From positions 50,314,750-50,378,749 of the forward strand of contig CM049318.1 of the NCBI GenBank assembly GCA_026874595.1: DNA of 64,000 nucleotides, given 5' to 3'. This document shows, piece by piece, positions 1 to 36,330 of the stretch. The position numbers and the translations under genes are program-made. This DNA comes from Sipunculus nudus. Its lineage: Eukaryota > Annelida > Sipuncula > Golfingiida > Sipunculidae. Position 1 is the stretch's first letter. Each line of letters opens with the position of its first letter. The notes under the pieces are model-generated. The model saw nothing but the letters and a program-made list of their open reading frames with translations, was not told where the DNA came from and made no database searches.

Positions 1-1239
1 GTGTGGGTGCTACCCTAGTTGCAACCTGCCAACCAAATGTTGACATTATATTCTGGAGACATTTGGGTGTCAGTACAAGTTATAGAGTTAGGATCAATTC
101 TTAGTTTCGTAAACATGTACTTACCACTTCTGACCATAATCTGTCATGTATTTCATGTTTGTTTTTCTGGTTTCAGGAACTTTATAATCACAACTAGAAT
201 AAACTTACTTATCTTCATGCCATGATAATTGATAACAAAGGCTTTTTTCATCACTGAATCGCCAAAATTGCACTCCATTAAACAAATCCTCTTGGAAATG
301 GTATCTGGACTTACAACTGTGGTAGATTTGCCTACTGTAGGGCTGACAAAGAATAAATATTCCATAATAGTCCAGGTACAAGTCTGTGTTATTATAGCTT
401 CAAATCTAACCAAAAAAAGGTGCCTTTATCTGCATAAATATGTAGAGACACGTGCTACTATTTAAAAACATAACATGAAGTGCCCCTATGGGTACTCTCT
501 TGATACCATCATTGTGGCAGTTGAACCTAACCATTACTTTTCTTAAGAAATCAAGTGCTGAGGAAAAAAGAGGAGGTATTTTGCACAACCTGACTCCGTA
601 TATAAATATAAACCATGTTCAATTGTAGTACAAATAAAACACAACTTTTAAATTTTTGTTTTAAACAACCAGCAAATATTTTGATGGGACCCTTAGAACA
701 TCTGGTCATTGGTGACTGGTATTATGACACACAGGCCCAGTCCATTTATTTAAAAAAAAGCCCTGTGAGTCATGTTTTCATGGCTACCTAACTGTGACAG
801 TGTCCTATTGATGTGACAGATGATTCTCATTTTAACTGCATGTGTGCTTAACTAATTATGACTAAAATCAGCAATATAAAATCCAGGCTTCAACATACAT
901 TATTAATGGGTGTTTCAGTGTATGTGTATATATATGTGAAAAGTCTTGTGATATGTAACTGGAGTGTTTCCATGTGCCTTCACCATACATGTGTGTGCGT
1001 ATATTCTTGAAAATCGCCACAGGAGCATAGGATCTGCATGAAAACTCGGGGGTTTGGGGGAAAATGACGTCACTTCACCATCTTTTAGTGGAGGGCCTGC
1101 ATGATCCACTGTACAAATATATTAGTCTGCCAGTTCCATATATATATGTGCACATGGAAACACACCTATTATTGTTTACATATATGCATAAACTCACTCT
1201 TGGAAATACACCTTTAAATGATTTTACTTGATTTAACAG
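1..1239. other. Upstream region or 5' UTR intron of TMEM209, no gene seen
   Basis: AT-rich sequence with no recognisable coding signal on either strand; the short frames here show no family motif. It ends in a plausible splice acceptor (AG at 1238-1239) just before the first coding exon of TMEM209, so an untranslated leader exon may lie here or beyond the window edge. I saw no convincing core promoter. Confidence 0.4.
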
Positions 1240-1255
1240 TGTTATACTTGTAGAA

Positions 1256-24275
<23,020 letters not shown>

Positions 24276-25935
24276 TGGACAGTTATCACTACATTTTGTG
24301 CTATACTGCAATTCTTAATTGGATTTTCACTCAAAACTGCCATTATAAACCTGCAACACTTTGGTTTATGAATCAATACATTGGTATGTGGTATCATGTC
24401 ACAATGAAAAATATATAAATACATGTACGCAAAAGTAATGATGCTTAAATGATGTTATTATAAGTTATTGTCACTAATGTACATAAATGTTTAAAGATCG
24501 TACAGTAGTTGAAACAAAACTGATCATGTTTGTGCCATAGCAGTACATAATAATAGAAAGTCATGTGAAAGGCTGTAATAATTCAGGATATTATACATAC
24601 CATGATTGTTCCCTCGTGGTACAAAACACAAACTTTTCTCTGTTCTCTGAAAGATATATTTTCATAGAACATTTCTTACGCAATCCTTTCATTATTATTT
24701 CCAAATGTAAAAATAAAATTTACTCCCAAACAATTAGCCAATCAGATTCCATGACTTTTTTGGCAAAGCATTTCACCCTGTATGTCTTTTATTGCACTTA
24801 AAACAACTATTTTATGTCAGATGTCACTTTCTAGTTGGTCATCCAATATCATTCATGAATCTATACAGGGACAGATGACAATACAAGTATAATATTTTAC
24901 TTTGTATCACAATGTATTGGTGTACTGGAACAGCTCTATTCATGAAGCATTTATTTTCATTACATCCTTCATGTGAGGACCACTCTTTTGCAGTGGTTTA
25001 GCTACTGTTGTATAATTTTTTGAGTGTCCATATCTTAAGTGTTTCTCTCAGTTAAAACTAGAAATGGCAAATTTTTAAAAAAATTTGCTATGATAATATT
25101 ATGTTTTACATATATTCTAAACATTTGAAATCATTGTCTTGATTTTGTGTGAATTTTCCTCTACTTTTCATGATTTGTCTGTTTGTTAAACTTTATATTA
25201 TCATGTTTATACTTTGATTCTCATCAGCACAGTTAAGCCATGTTCAGTGGCTATTTATGACTTTTATGTACATTTGCTGTTTTAGGTCTTATTTATGACT
25301 TATTTAAAACAATAAAAAAGATCAATTCTATTTTTTTGTCAGCTGAACATTACAATATGCATTATTTAAAGTTATATAAATTTTCTTGAGTACTCATAAC
25401 AATTAATATGTACTTTTTAAACAAGTCTGCATGGCATCTTTGGAATGTGCTCATCATAGAGGGGTCATTAGTTGGTGAAAGCCTTTGGCTGGGGGGGGGG
25501 GGTTAAGTAAGAAAGGGATATATATAGGGATTAACACCCGCCACTGACTACTATATCAGACAAATGTTTGCAAGATAAAATGATGTATTCTTTCTCTATG
25601 GATTTTGGCTAGCAATCTTAGATCAGTAGTTCATACACCCCAAATTAAAATATTTTAAATGCATGTAAGAAAATATGCATCTACATTAAACAGACTGTGT
25701 CACATAACAAATGATCTCTGAACATCTGCCTTGGTCTCAGTATATCAGACTCTGGACAATGTTCATGTTATCATGTATCTATGATGAAGGTATTTATGTT
25801 GAAATCATCATGTAGTAAAATGAGGTGTTATATGCATCAAGTCGGGTGGACACATTTAATGTTAATACATGTACATGCTTATCTGAACATAAAAAGTAAA
25901 ATATAATAATAAAGTATTATTTTGTAAAGCTTGTG
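24276..25935 (+). other. TMEM209: Probable TMEM209 3' UTR
   Basis: Downstream of the TAA there is no further gene on the plus strand. Several AATAAA signals occur; the one at 25908-25913, followed by T/GT-rich sequence, is a good candidate for the distal polyadenylation site. Earlier candidates lie near 24712 and 25310, so alternative ends are possible. A poly-G run lies near 25491-25502. Confidence 0.45.
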
Positions 25936-26862
25936 TTTTTTGTTATGTTGAGAAAGACTTGGAAGATGACAATGAAGAAAGTATAGAGATGTGTAAAATT
26001 ATTTTTTTAACCAGTTTGGTTATTAGGAGGACCATCCGAAGTCACAGTGAAATAATGAGAGAGACGGTCAACGAGGCAATGGAGAAAAGACATGGGCAAG
26101 TCATGTAGGAAAAAAAGCTGGATCAATTTTATTTCCAAGTAAGGTATGCCATGTCATAATGATTATTTGATCTCTATAAAACAAAAAAGGAAGTGCTGTC
26201 CTGAGATTTGCTTGTATAGCAATGAATCACTAAAGTTAGCAGAGGAAAAATAAATTACATTCCAATAATTAATACTGAATTTGTAGATTGCAAGTTAAAT
26301 ATCAGTTATCAGTAATCTGTTTCTAAACCACTAGATGGCAGCACTAGTTCTAGAAATGCCTAAAGTCAGGCCAGGAGAACTGCATCTGTTATGAAGCAGG
26401 AAGAGTGAGTAGTGTTTGTGTCTAGATGAACATCTGGTGGGTTCCCAATGAAATAGGAACTCTTCTTCATCAATTATTTCTTTGATAGCCTGCAATTAGC
26501 ATCTCGTCAGAACCCCTCCAATGAGACTGTCCAGTCCACTATAGCTTTTGGATTAATGGTGGTGCTGCTTATAATGGACGTTTCTTTGGTTTTTCATACA
26601 ATGGATAATTGCACAAACATCAAGCACTTTGAACACCCATTTGGCATATCTAGGACAGCCTTTCACGATCTATGGTCCTACCTTGACAACATATCCCAGT
26701 GTGTCACAGTTGATTCCTATACCTCTGAGAAATACATAATAAAATATGGAATTCAACAGGACTTGTTGCCACCATGATGGTTTTTCATTACTTCTGCATT
26801 ATAATCATGACATTAACTCCACAAATAATGAAATAAGACAGGAATTTCAAAAATATTTTTTT
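25936..26862. other. Gap between two convergent genes, no gene seen
   Basis: TMEM209 (plus) and ALG12 (minus) point toward each other here. A 73-residue plus-strand frame at 26556-26777 matches nothing I recognise and looks like chance. No repeat ends were identified. Confidence 0.5.
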
Positions 26863-26897
26863 TTTATTTATTATTAATTAGTTTGATAAATTTTATT
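26863..26897 (-). promoter_or_regulatory. ALG12: ALG12 polyadenylation signals
   Basis: On the minus strand AATAAA occurs at 26892-26897, only 13 nt past the stop codon, and again at 26867-26872 and 26863-26868. The 3' UTR is therefore probably very short, under about 100 nt. Confidence 0.5.
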
Positions 26898-26910
26898 TTT
26901 TATATAACTA

Positions 26911-29900
26911 CTACAATTTTTGCAGTACAATGATTTTTGGCTCCACAGCTATTGTCACAGGAGGGAAAAGTCCTTTGTTAAACTTGATGCCGGCAAAACC
27001 CTGGATAGAATCCAGGATCATGTGAGTAAACTTGTACGGCTCTACTTCAGTCATCTGGTTACTGGTGACACCAACCAGTAAATGTGTGTATGACATCATG
27101 TCAGCGCCACCTGCTGGCAAATCTTCTGTTTTATTGTACCTGCAAGTACAAAGGTCAACATCACATTTTGTTTAAAAGATGCAATAATGTTCATGGAATA
27201 AATAATTTAAAGTGCAACTAAACAAGGACCCAGATGGCCCTCAGTTAAATTTGCTTATACAGCCAAAATAAAAATTTTCTTTCTCAGGCACTTTTTTCAG
27301 AAATCTGTGTGGGTGGGCAATTTCCTTTTTTTTAACCTTTTTTTGATGTTTCAGTAAAAATGTCATATGATCAGGGAAAAGCATGATAATAACAGATTTA
27401 TTTTTGATAAACAGGTAAAAGCCCTAATAACAAAGGAAACTTTTATCAAAACCTTATTATTTTATTTTCTTGACAGAAATGTCCAAGCAGCTGGACCATA
27501 AAATTAGTCAGTTTCTTTTGAAAACCAAAATAATTTTTTTTATGCAGGGGGTTAAAATTGACATGCACGGTGCCTGACAACCATACCTTTTATTTTATTG
27601 GCCTAACAGAAAACATCAAATTCTGGTGGACAGAAAAAAAAAGGTTACATTTTTTGTTATACTGCGCTCTACTTGAAAATTTAAATCCTGATGCTATAGT
27701 CATTTAGCAATATAATAATGTCTGTCCTGCTAATATAGCTTCCTTTCTCTTAGTTCAAAGTACATGTTATGAAAGCCTGTTTAAAAACACTAACCCAGCT
27801 GCCTAATGTCACATGGACGATGATCAAAGTAATTACATAATACATACATTACTAACTCTGACTGATATCCTAAATCTCAACAAAGTCTGTTTATTTGTAT
27901 CATGCCTCATCTGTGACCTATTCCAGGAGAGGTTTTTAGCTCAGCTGACTGTAAGTCATCTGAGCTATAGCGATCACTCTTTGTCCTTCGTCCGTCTGTC
28001 TGTCTGTCCTTCTGTCCATTAACCTGGCACAAATCGTAACCGCTAGACCTAGAATCTTGTAACTTATCATTCTGAGAGGTCCATGAAAAATCTGCTTGGA
28101 AACCAGAAATTAGGTCTCTGTTACCCATATCCTTCGAGCTATGGGGCCCCAAAGTACCCCCCAGAGTAGTAAAAAATTTCATACAAAAACTTCAATATCT
28201 CATTAACTACACCACTGATGGTCATGATTTTTGGCATACATATTGATCATGAGATGTTCCATCAGTTCCTGCAGACTGGTGTGCCACCTGTATTTTTTGA
28301 ATTTTTACAAATTTTTTTCTCTATTTTTGAGACCTTTAAAAATGTGAACATCTATTAACAGGGCACAAATCGTAAAGACTGTCCCTAGAATCTTTATTCT
28401 TGACACACTGAGAGACCTATGAAAAGTCTCCATGGATACCAGAAATTAGGTCTGGGTTACCCATATCCTTCAAGCTATGGGGCCCCAGAATACCCCCCAG
28501 AATAGTAAAAAATTTCATACAATAACTTCAATATCTCATTAACTACATCACTGATGGTCCTGTTTTTTGGCATACATATTGATCATGAGATGTTTCTTCA
28601 GTTTCTGCAGACTGGTGGCACCACCTGTATCTTTCAATTTTTACTAATTGTTTTCTCTATTTTTGAGACCTTTAAAAATGTGAACATCTGTTAACAGGGC
28701 ACAAATCATAAAGACTGGCCCTAGAATCTTCATTCTTGACACAGTGAGACACCTATGAAAAAGTCTCCATGGAAACCTGAAATAAGGTCTCTGTTACCCA
28801 TATCCTTTGAGCTGTGGGGCCCCCAATTACACCCCAGAATAATGGAAAATTTTATAAAAACAAATTGCAACATCTCAATAACTACAACACTGATGGTCAT
28901 GACTTTTGGCATACATATTGATCAAGAGGTGTTCCATCAGTTCCTGCAGACTGGTGGCGCCACCTGTATTTTTTTCAGATTTTTACTATTTTTTTTCTCT
29001 ATTTTTGAGATCTTTCAGGATGTAGTTATCTGTCAACTGGGTACAAATCGTAATGACTGGACCTAGAATCTTCATTCTTGAAACACAGGGAGACCCTTGA
29101 AATGTCTCCATGAAAACCTGAAATTAGGTCTCTGTTACATATATCCTTTGAGCTATGGCACTCCAAAGTACAGCTTAGAATAATGGAAAATTTGATACAA
29201 AAGCTGAAATATCTGAACAACAAATGCAGAGATCACCATGATTCTTTGCATGGATATTGATTATGGAGTGTTTCATCAGTTTCTGCAGACTGGTGGTGCC
29301 ACCTATATTTTATTAAATTTTTCAAATTTTTTTCTCTATTTTTGAGACCTTTAAGGATGCTGTCATCTGTTAACGTGGCACAAATTGTAACAACTGGACC
29401 TAGAAACTTCATTCTTGTCATGCAAGGAGGCCCATGAAAAGTGTCTGTGGAAACCTGAAATTAGGTCTCTGTTACTCATATCCTTCACGCTATAGGACTC
29501 CGAAGTATCCCTCAGAATAATGGAAAATTTGATACAAAAGCTGAAGTATCTGAACAACTAATGCAGAGATCACCATGATTCTTTGCATGGATATTGACCA
29601 TTAAGTGTTTTTATTAGTTTCTGCAGACTGGTGGAGCCACCTGTATTTTTTTTAAAGTTTACGCATTTTTTCTCTACTTTAAAATATATAAATACAGACA
29701 CAATCTTGGCCTGTTGATTAATCTGTGTGATGCTTCAGTTGAATGGGTATATCCTACCATTCAGATGATAAAATTTCCTTTTGCGAATCTCTTCCCAGTC
29801 AGCTGAGTGTCATGACCCATAGGTCACTTGTTATTTTCTCATGTGATAATTTTCTGTTAAGCTGGATAATTAATTTTTTTTTACATTTGCCCCATGGATG

Positions 29901-32900
29901 CCCCTATCTCTTTTGCGCTTGTGCACAATACCCACAGTGTGTCATGCGGGAGCTTGGGGCCCTGAGCATGTCCAACAGTTTGAAAATGAAAGGGTCATCA
30001 CTATAGCTCAGTTAATGCATAGTCAGCTGAGCTCAAGGTGGGTGCATCATTTAGTGTAGAGTGTAGAGAACTGCAAGTCTCATGGGTTTCCTGAGGTACT
30101 AGGAATTCAATTCAATGATGGATTCTAGCAGGTTAAAATTTTACTCTGTGTTATGTAACTGATTGATAACTCACCTCCACATATCATGAATTTGTGTGAA
30201 TCGTGAGACTCCCGTCATTGCAGTAGGAACGTCAATATGGACGTGGACATCTGCAATACACCAATACTGGTTGTTCAGCTTTAATTCACTCTGTTTAAAA
30301 TAGTTCATGTTAGGTCCTTACTCAAGCAAATTACCAAAAAAAAAAAACAAAAAAAAACAAGTGATATATGGAGTTTATATTCATAACCGCAGCTCAAAAT
30401 TGACAATACTGTTTATATTCCAGGTATTGGACCAAAAATGTTAATTTAATTGAAATGGCTGCTTGAACTTTTATTGACATTTCAGTTTCATACCATTTTG
30501 TCAATGCAAGGTTAAAAGACACCATGGCCTCTTATTCCACAAAATATCATTAAAATTTAAGTTCACTGAGAAATTTTGAGAAATATAAGCACCTTTTTTG
30601 TGGAGATAATTAAATATGACAGAAGAAACTGATTTATTAATAATATGTGTTTGAGAGAGTAATCAGTGTGCAATACAAACTTCTAACCAGTAGTATTCTG
30701 ATATATCTTGTACCTGTGTTTTCTGGGACCAGCTCATGTAGTCTTGATATAGCTTCTCCTCCAGGGTAGTTCAGCTGAGAAACATACAGCATACCAGCTG
30801 CTGTTACAGCATTAACCAGCAACACTCCTACTGCCCCAACAGCAAGCAAGGAATGGTATAAACTCTTCGTTCTGTTCTGCCACCTGTATACAAACAAACA
30901 TTACACTGACAACAGACAATGTCCCTTTTGGTGTAAAAAAATTTTCTGTGCAAAACTGAACCGGAAAACATAACTGGAACATACAGAACAACAGAAAAGA
31001 TGGTCTTTGTTATTTTTTTTATGAATTAGACAGCAAGCTTCTATTGGAGTCTACTAGTCAATATTCCTCTCTTACATTCTACTAGTAAATATTGTTCTCT
31101 CATAGTCAAACAGTCCAAACTGCACACAGCCATTCAGCCAGCATTCCAATCACACAGTGTGCCAGCCAGTATCCCTCCTGTAGTACAGGTAACTATCAAA
31201 CATTTTCAGCACAATACACAACATAATACTTCAGCTCATAGTGGGTTGCTTGCAAAACCTGTTTCACTCACAGTCTGTTTGCTGCTACAGCTGCAACTGT
31301 AGTAAAGACTGGGAATGTGTAGATGATGAAGCGCAGCTCCTTGTGAGGCAGAAAAGAATACAGCAGGATAAAACCAAGGGATGGCAAAAAAAAACTCAGG
31401 GTTCGTTGGTCCAAATACAGTCCAATAGGAATCAGAAATACAGTTGCTGACAGAGCTCTGGGCAGCGCTGAATACAGGTACCATAAGTAAGGGGATGTCT
31501 GACCTTGTTAAGGAATTTTCATTCTAGAAGACAACGCTGTAAAATTCATAGTTAAGATATATTGCTTACAGGGGAACGACTGTATTGGAGAAGTATTAAA
31601 AGTTAAGCAAGGAATGACTAATTGCACCAAAATTTTAAACATCACTGAACTACACTATATGCCCACGTTCAAGTATCCTTGACAACCAACCAATTTCTTT
31701 CACAATATTTCCTTTTGATTTAATTTTGTCTGCAAATAAAAAAAAAGTCATTCAAAAAGAGGTAGGTTTTTATGGTGATTAATGAGAATACGAGATAGTG
31801 AAATATATACATTAACTTGACAGAGTGCTGACATGTCTTCAATAGCAGTAGTCATCCCTCACAGTATTCATGCTTGTTCAAATTATAAGGTATGGAGGTT
31901 TATTGCCTGTTAACAATCATGACTGTCAATATATCAGTCCAAACAATATCTACACTTTGCTTTCCTGGATTTTTGGCCCATTCATTCCTTTAGCTTTTCT
32001 TGGCTCCCTTGGGAACACACAATCCAAACTGCCATAATAGGTGCTGGAAGGTTATTTGCCTGCTGCCCATGATCTCAACCAGCACTGTAATCAGATCAAT
32101 CAGACCATCATGCCTTACCATGCTCTCATTGGTCTGATTACAATTCTTTGCTCCATGCCAGCCCTGGTGGTGGAACCCAGAGAATCTTCCTGTACAAAGC
32201 AGCGGTTAAAGAGAAGGAGATCTGGAATGACTGCAGTGAATATCAGGATTTACGGACTTATGGTAACCGCTGTGTGAGGAGTCTAGAGGCACTGGCAAGG
32301 AATAGTTTTGATTTACATGTTACCTGTCTAGCACAATATATTGATGAGATAGAATAGAAAAGACAGAACAACTGTTTAAAGGATACGCCCCAGTTAGAGC
32401 TCTTATTCAGAATCGTGTTGTACCAAAAAACCTCTCCTTCAGGCCACAGCCATCTCTGCCAAAAATAGGAGTCCACAAGTACAGTCAGGCCTAAAAACAG
32501 AAATGAAATAGTTTTGTTTATACCACACAGGCCTTTACTCTTGTTAATATAACAGGCATTTGGGCAAAATAATGAATTTTGATGTAGCCCAAGAAAGTTT
32601 TATCATTAAATCATTAAACCTCTTTTGAGTTTTACTTACCTATATTCTGAATACTGAATAAAATAATTATTTTTGTTACGAAATAAAGCAAATTCAATTT
32701 ATATAATTGTTAAAATTACATTATTATATAAAATAATAGTTTTTAAATTATTTAACATTTCTATTTCAAGCCTATGAAAAGCATTTATAATATGAGAGGT
32801 TAAGTTACTATTTTATCTGTACTTTTAAATTCAAAATATGCTATGAAATAATGATCCACTCTTAAGCAGAAGCAATGCACAGTTTGACAAGCAACAGCGA

Positions 32901-35436
32901 GTCCATACATGAAAAGGTAGCTTTTCTTTCATATAGTGTTTCACAGTTAAAACGCTTCCTTTAATAACTGACACAGAAACAATCAAAATCAATCCTACTT
33001 CAATTTTTCAAAACGATGGATTGTGAAACACAGCAGAAACAGTTTGCATTGAAACAATTATTTCATGACAGGACATGAATCATGCAATTTTTATGATCGT
33101 TCAATACAAAATTTTTTTAAAATCTTTGACACTTATTAAATCTTTCTTTTAAAGGGCTTAAATATAGGTTTTGATCAAACTTTACTGAAAATATAAACAC
33201 AAAGAGAAATTTCACTGACATCTGTCTTGATGTTAGCCTACAACTTCTGTAGTCACCAAAGTCTTCCTTGCATATGGTTTTGAACTGTAATATTATTTGC
33301 ATCCTACCTAGCAAAAAGACTGCAGCCGGCGAAGCATACTTTATTACATCCAGCACTTTCAGCCTTCTGGTGACCAATTCCAGAACTAGGAGTAGACCAA
33401 GGAATAAACATAGCTCAGCTCGAAAGACCATTATGGCACAACCTGAGGCCAGTATGAATTGTCCGTGACGCTGGTCCAACCAGTAGTGAAGGGCTAACAG
33501 TACTGCAAGATAAATGTGAGGTCCACTAATATTAAACTAGAACACAATTAAAAATGGAGCAAAATGACACTGAAGTAAAATGTAGTGGTGGTGATGACAA
33601 CAGTATTATGCATGAGGAGGAAAATTAATTATTCAGTGGGGACTGATGTACTATTACTTGCGTAAGTACAATACTACAATTACTGACTTAAGGCTGATAA
33701 ATAGAAACTATATTATAACAAGAAAAAAAGTGCACAATATTATATCAGGAGCTATGACACATATCTTAATTTTTGTTTTAAACTTTTCTTCATAGAATAC
33801 CATTCTATTCAAAATGGCATTAATCTATCTGTCACACTGAAAAATACTAAGTTTGGATATGTAGGATCTTCTGAGAACAATTTGGTAGTAACTGTTTTTT
33901 TATTATACACATTTTCTGGTTATTTTCTTAATATTTTTTAAATACAGTAACAATATTTTTACTTTCATGACATTATAATATATTCTTTTTCATATGAATT
34001 TCATATTAAAAGGAAGACAGAAGGAAGACATTGCTAAAATTTGTTACCTAATGCTAGAGCAAAAACATTCGGGAGTGGCCTGGTCATGTAAAACATGAAG
34101 TGAAACTGAGTAAGTGTTAATAATGTCAACCACCAGGTGGTGCCATGGCCAAACTTTCTTTTCACGCTGTCTCTGTACTTGTTGAAGCAAAATAACACTA
34201 TGAGACCCAGTGCACTCCTCGCTGAAATATATTAATAATAAACCAGCAGTTATTAAGCTGAACTTAAATAAGCTTCACTTTTGTATTAATATGCAAATTT
34301 CTGTTATGACAAAGATATAAACATGTTTAAAAATTGAATACCGGTAAAGCAAACGTTGGACAAAAAATGAAAAAACAAAGAGACCAAAATCTGGACATCA
34401 GTTAATCAGTTCACATAGTTAATTATGAAAAATATAGTCATATATTGTAATTAAGATTATTTTATGTATCATTATATAACATGTCATAAATCTCAAACAA
34501 CAATGGTTAATGGTCATGATAAAAATTTATTATGTTTGCTGTGTCATGTGGATAGGTGGATCAATGTAACCCTCATTAATGTGCTGAGAATCCTACAATA
34601 AAGACAAGACTCCTTTTTCCCATTTCCACACATGACAGTGAGCTGCAGTTGTAGAGATGGTCCATGACTTCTGACTCACTAATATATTGAGCAAAGAGCT
34701 TGGACAGACTTAGAGACTCTGCTATCAAGACAAAGGGAGCTGAGATGAAGGACACAGCCAGCGGTCCAAGGAATGTCCGCGGAACAACACCAGGAAACTC
34801 CAGGTGGTCATACTGAAATGGAAAATTTATAATTGGTTAAAACTGTAACATAAAATAGAGATATGCCTAGAGGTTAGAGAGACAGGTGCGAGGAGGAATG
34901 GGGTAACTTGAATATCCATTGTTTAGGTCACATTCTTGACATCTTCTATATACTTAAGTATTCATATAACAAATTGTTTACCTACTCTCTGTGCTAAAAC
35001 TTTTCAGTGACTCTTCATTTTTATATAAGATACATCACAAAAAAAAAGGTTTGACTTATATAGCCATTTTGTTGAAAAAGATGTCAAATATTGACATAAC
35101 TTTCTATCTGACCCATTGTTTTGATGATGTTAAGATATTCAAATATGTTTACTTAAAACATAAAATTAATATTCACGTTTTAAATAAAAACTGTATAAAT
35201 TGTTTCGGTTTAACTTATTTTAAAAGAACACAATGTTTGGTCTAAAAAAAATTTAAAAAAAAAGTACCAAAAGTATCTTTTGAGCCTAGTTCAACAGCAT
35301 TTACCTGTGAAATGTTGGCACGATGATAAAGGATGTCATGTGATGCCTGAAGATTAAAGCTTTCCTCCACTTTAGTGTATGGACACACCAACAGGTGTCC
35401 CAGCATGACACACATCATCAACAAAATCTGCAGCAT
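26911..35436 (-). CDS. ALG12: ALG12 alpha-1,6-mannosyltransferase (9 coding exons)
   Basis: Exons in transcript order: 35436-35305, 34812-34680, 34221-34048, 33502-33308, 32490-32387, 31498-31272, 30883-30714, 30250-30175, 27139-26911. Splice sites are GT-AG and phases close to 479 residues (human 488). Role known for the family: in the ER membrane it transfers mannose from dolichyl-phosphate-mannose to the lipid-linked N-glycan precursor (the eighth mannose, alpha-1,6); glycosyltransferase family GT22. Seen: the acidic loop [14 protein letters not shown] (residues 18-31), [47 protein letters not shown] (about 298-303), LNYPGGEA and many hydrophobic spans. The ATG at 35436 is the first in its exon, but the 22 nt before it back to the acceptor at 35458 stay open in frame, so an upstream coding exon may add residues. 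The donor after exon 5 (GTATCC) is weak. Introns hold repeats antisense to the gene. Confidence 0.93.
27933..29832 (+). repeat. Hairpin-headed repeat, copy F, with tandem core
   Basis: It starts TTTTTAGCTCAGCTGACT (facing arm AGTCATCTGAGCT) and ends CAGCTGAGTGTCATGACCC then GGTCACTTGTT, the same ends as copies A-E. Its core is an array of five 337-bp units that differs from the core of the other copies. It occupies most of the last ALG12 intron, antisense to the gene. Shared ends with exchangeable tandem cores recall bivalve pearl and insect DINE-1-type elements; that link is inference. Confidence 0.72.
28018..29690 (+). repeat. Tandem array, 5 x about 337 bp
   Basis: Units start at 28021, 28357, 28693, 29035 and 29372 (periods 336, 336, 342, 337), each with AAC(A/C)(G/T)GGCACAAAT-type starts. 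Each contains a version of CCTAGAATCTTCATTCTTG, TTAGGTCTCTGTTACCCATA, GGCATACATATTGATCATGA and CTGCAGACTGGTGG. Overlapping minus-strand frames of 60-91 residues recur once per unit but decay between units, so they are not convincing proteins. Confidence 0.9.
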
Positions 35437-35458
35437 CTCTGCAAGTCTCTCCTTCCTT

Positions 35459-36330
35459 CTGAATTAAACAAAAAAGTACAAGAGTACATGAAAATGCAAC
35501 GTAAAAACTAATTTATTTTTCATTAAGGCTCTGCTAAAAATACAAAACCAGTTTTAGTTCCAGAAAAACTGGTTCAGCATGGTTTGGACTTGTATTTTTT
35601 TTCAAGTGGATGGTATCAGTTTCATAGGACAATAACTAAATAATATGCACTACTTCAGTTCAATGTCACCATCTGCCAGTATATTTATCAAGTGTAACCA
35701 ACCTGGCTGGAGATAAAACAGAACAGACTCCTGGAACTGAAAGTGGTATCCTATTTTTGAGTGGGGCCAGAGATTGCAGTCAAAGATTTATAATTTGATT
35801 AACAAGTATTCTGAAACTTCATATATACATCCCCCTGGAACCTAAATAAACTATGTTGTGTAAGGCACACAAAATACATCACAGTTCATCAATCACATGG
35901 CTGGATAATAGGTGTGCTCCAGAACAAGGTTGGTCCCTGATACCAGTGAATGGCTCTGGCCCCGGGCTGGATTTTTAAAAAAAATTGCTGTATCTGTAAC
36001 TTGTACAGAACTTTTAAACTGAAAACATAATGTGTTCAGCTCTAAGATTAGCTTTGATTTTCAGGGGAGGATCCAGGATTTAGCAAAAGTAGGGGTCCAA
36101 CCCAGGACTATGAAGGGCTAATGATAAACCTAAAAAAAAGGTCTCCAGGTCCGGAAAAGGCAGGGGGAGGGGGTGTCCAGGCTGCAAAGATCGGTCTGAA
36201 ACCCGTAACTAGGGGCCCATGGGTCTCAACGCTCAGCTGAATTTATCTCTAAGGATATGTTTATAAGCTTTTCCATGTATTGGCCCTGTAATGCCAACCT
36301 ATATTCACAAACTGGAGTTTTTATGAACTA
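35459..36330. other. Intron or upstream DNA of ALG12
   Basis: No gene is recognised. On the minus strand, sequence near 36205-36240 reads as the terminus of the hairpin-headed family (CAGCTGAGCGTTGAGACCC then TGGGCCCC), so a fragment of that family lies here in reverse orientation. The acceptor before the first ALG12 coding exon is at 35459-35460. Confidence 0.4.

Noticed and set aside
26556-26777. 73-codon frame between TMEM209 and ALG12
   Set aside because: No recognisable motif, no splice or polyadenylation context, low-complexity neighbourhood; probably chance.
28730-29557. Repeated minus-strand frames with FCIKFSIIL and [12 protein letters not shown]
   Set aside because: They recur once per 337-bp tandem unit and decay between units; no start, no domain. 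They are by-products of the array.
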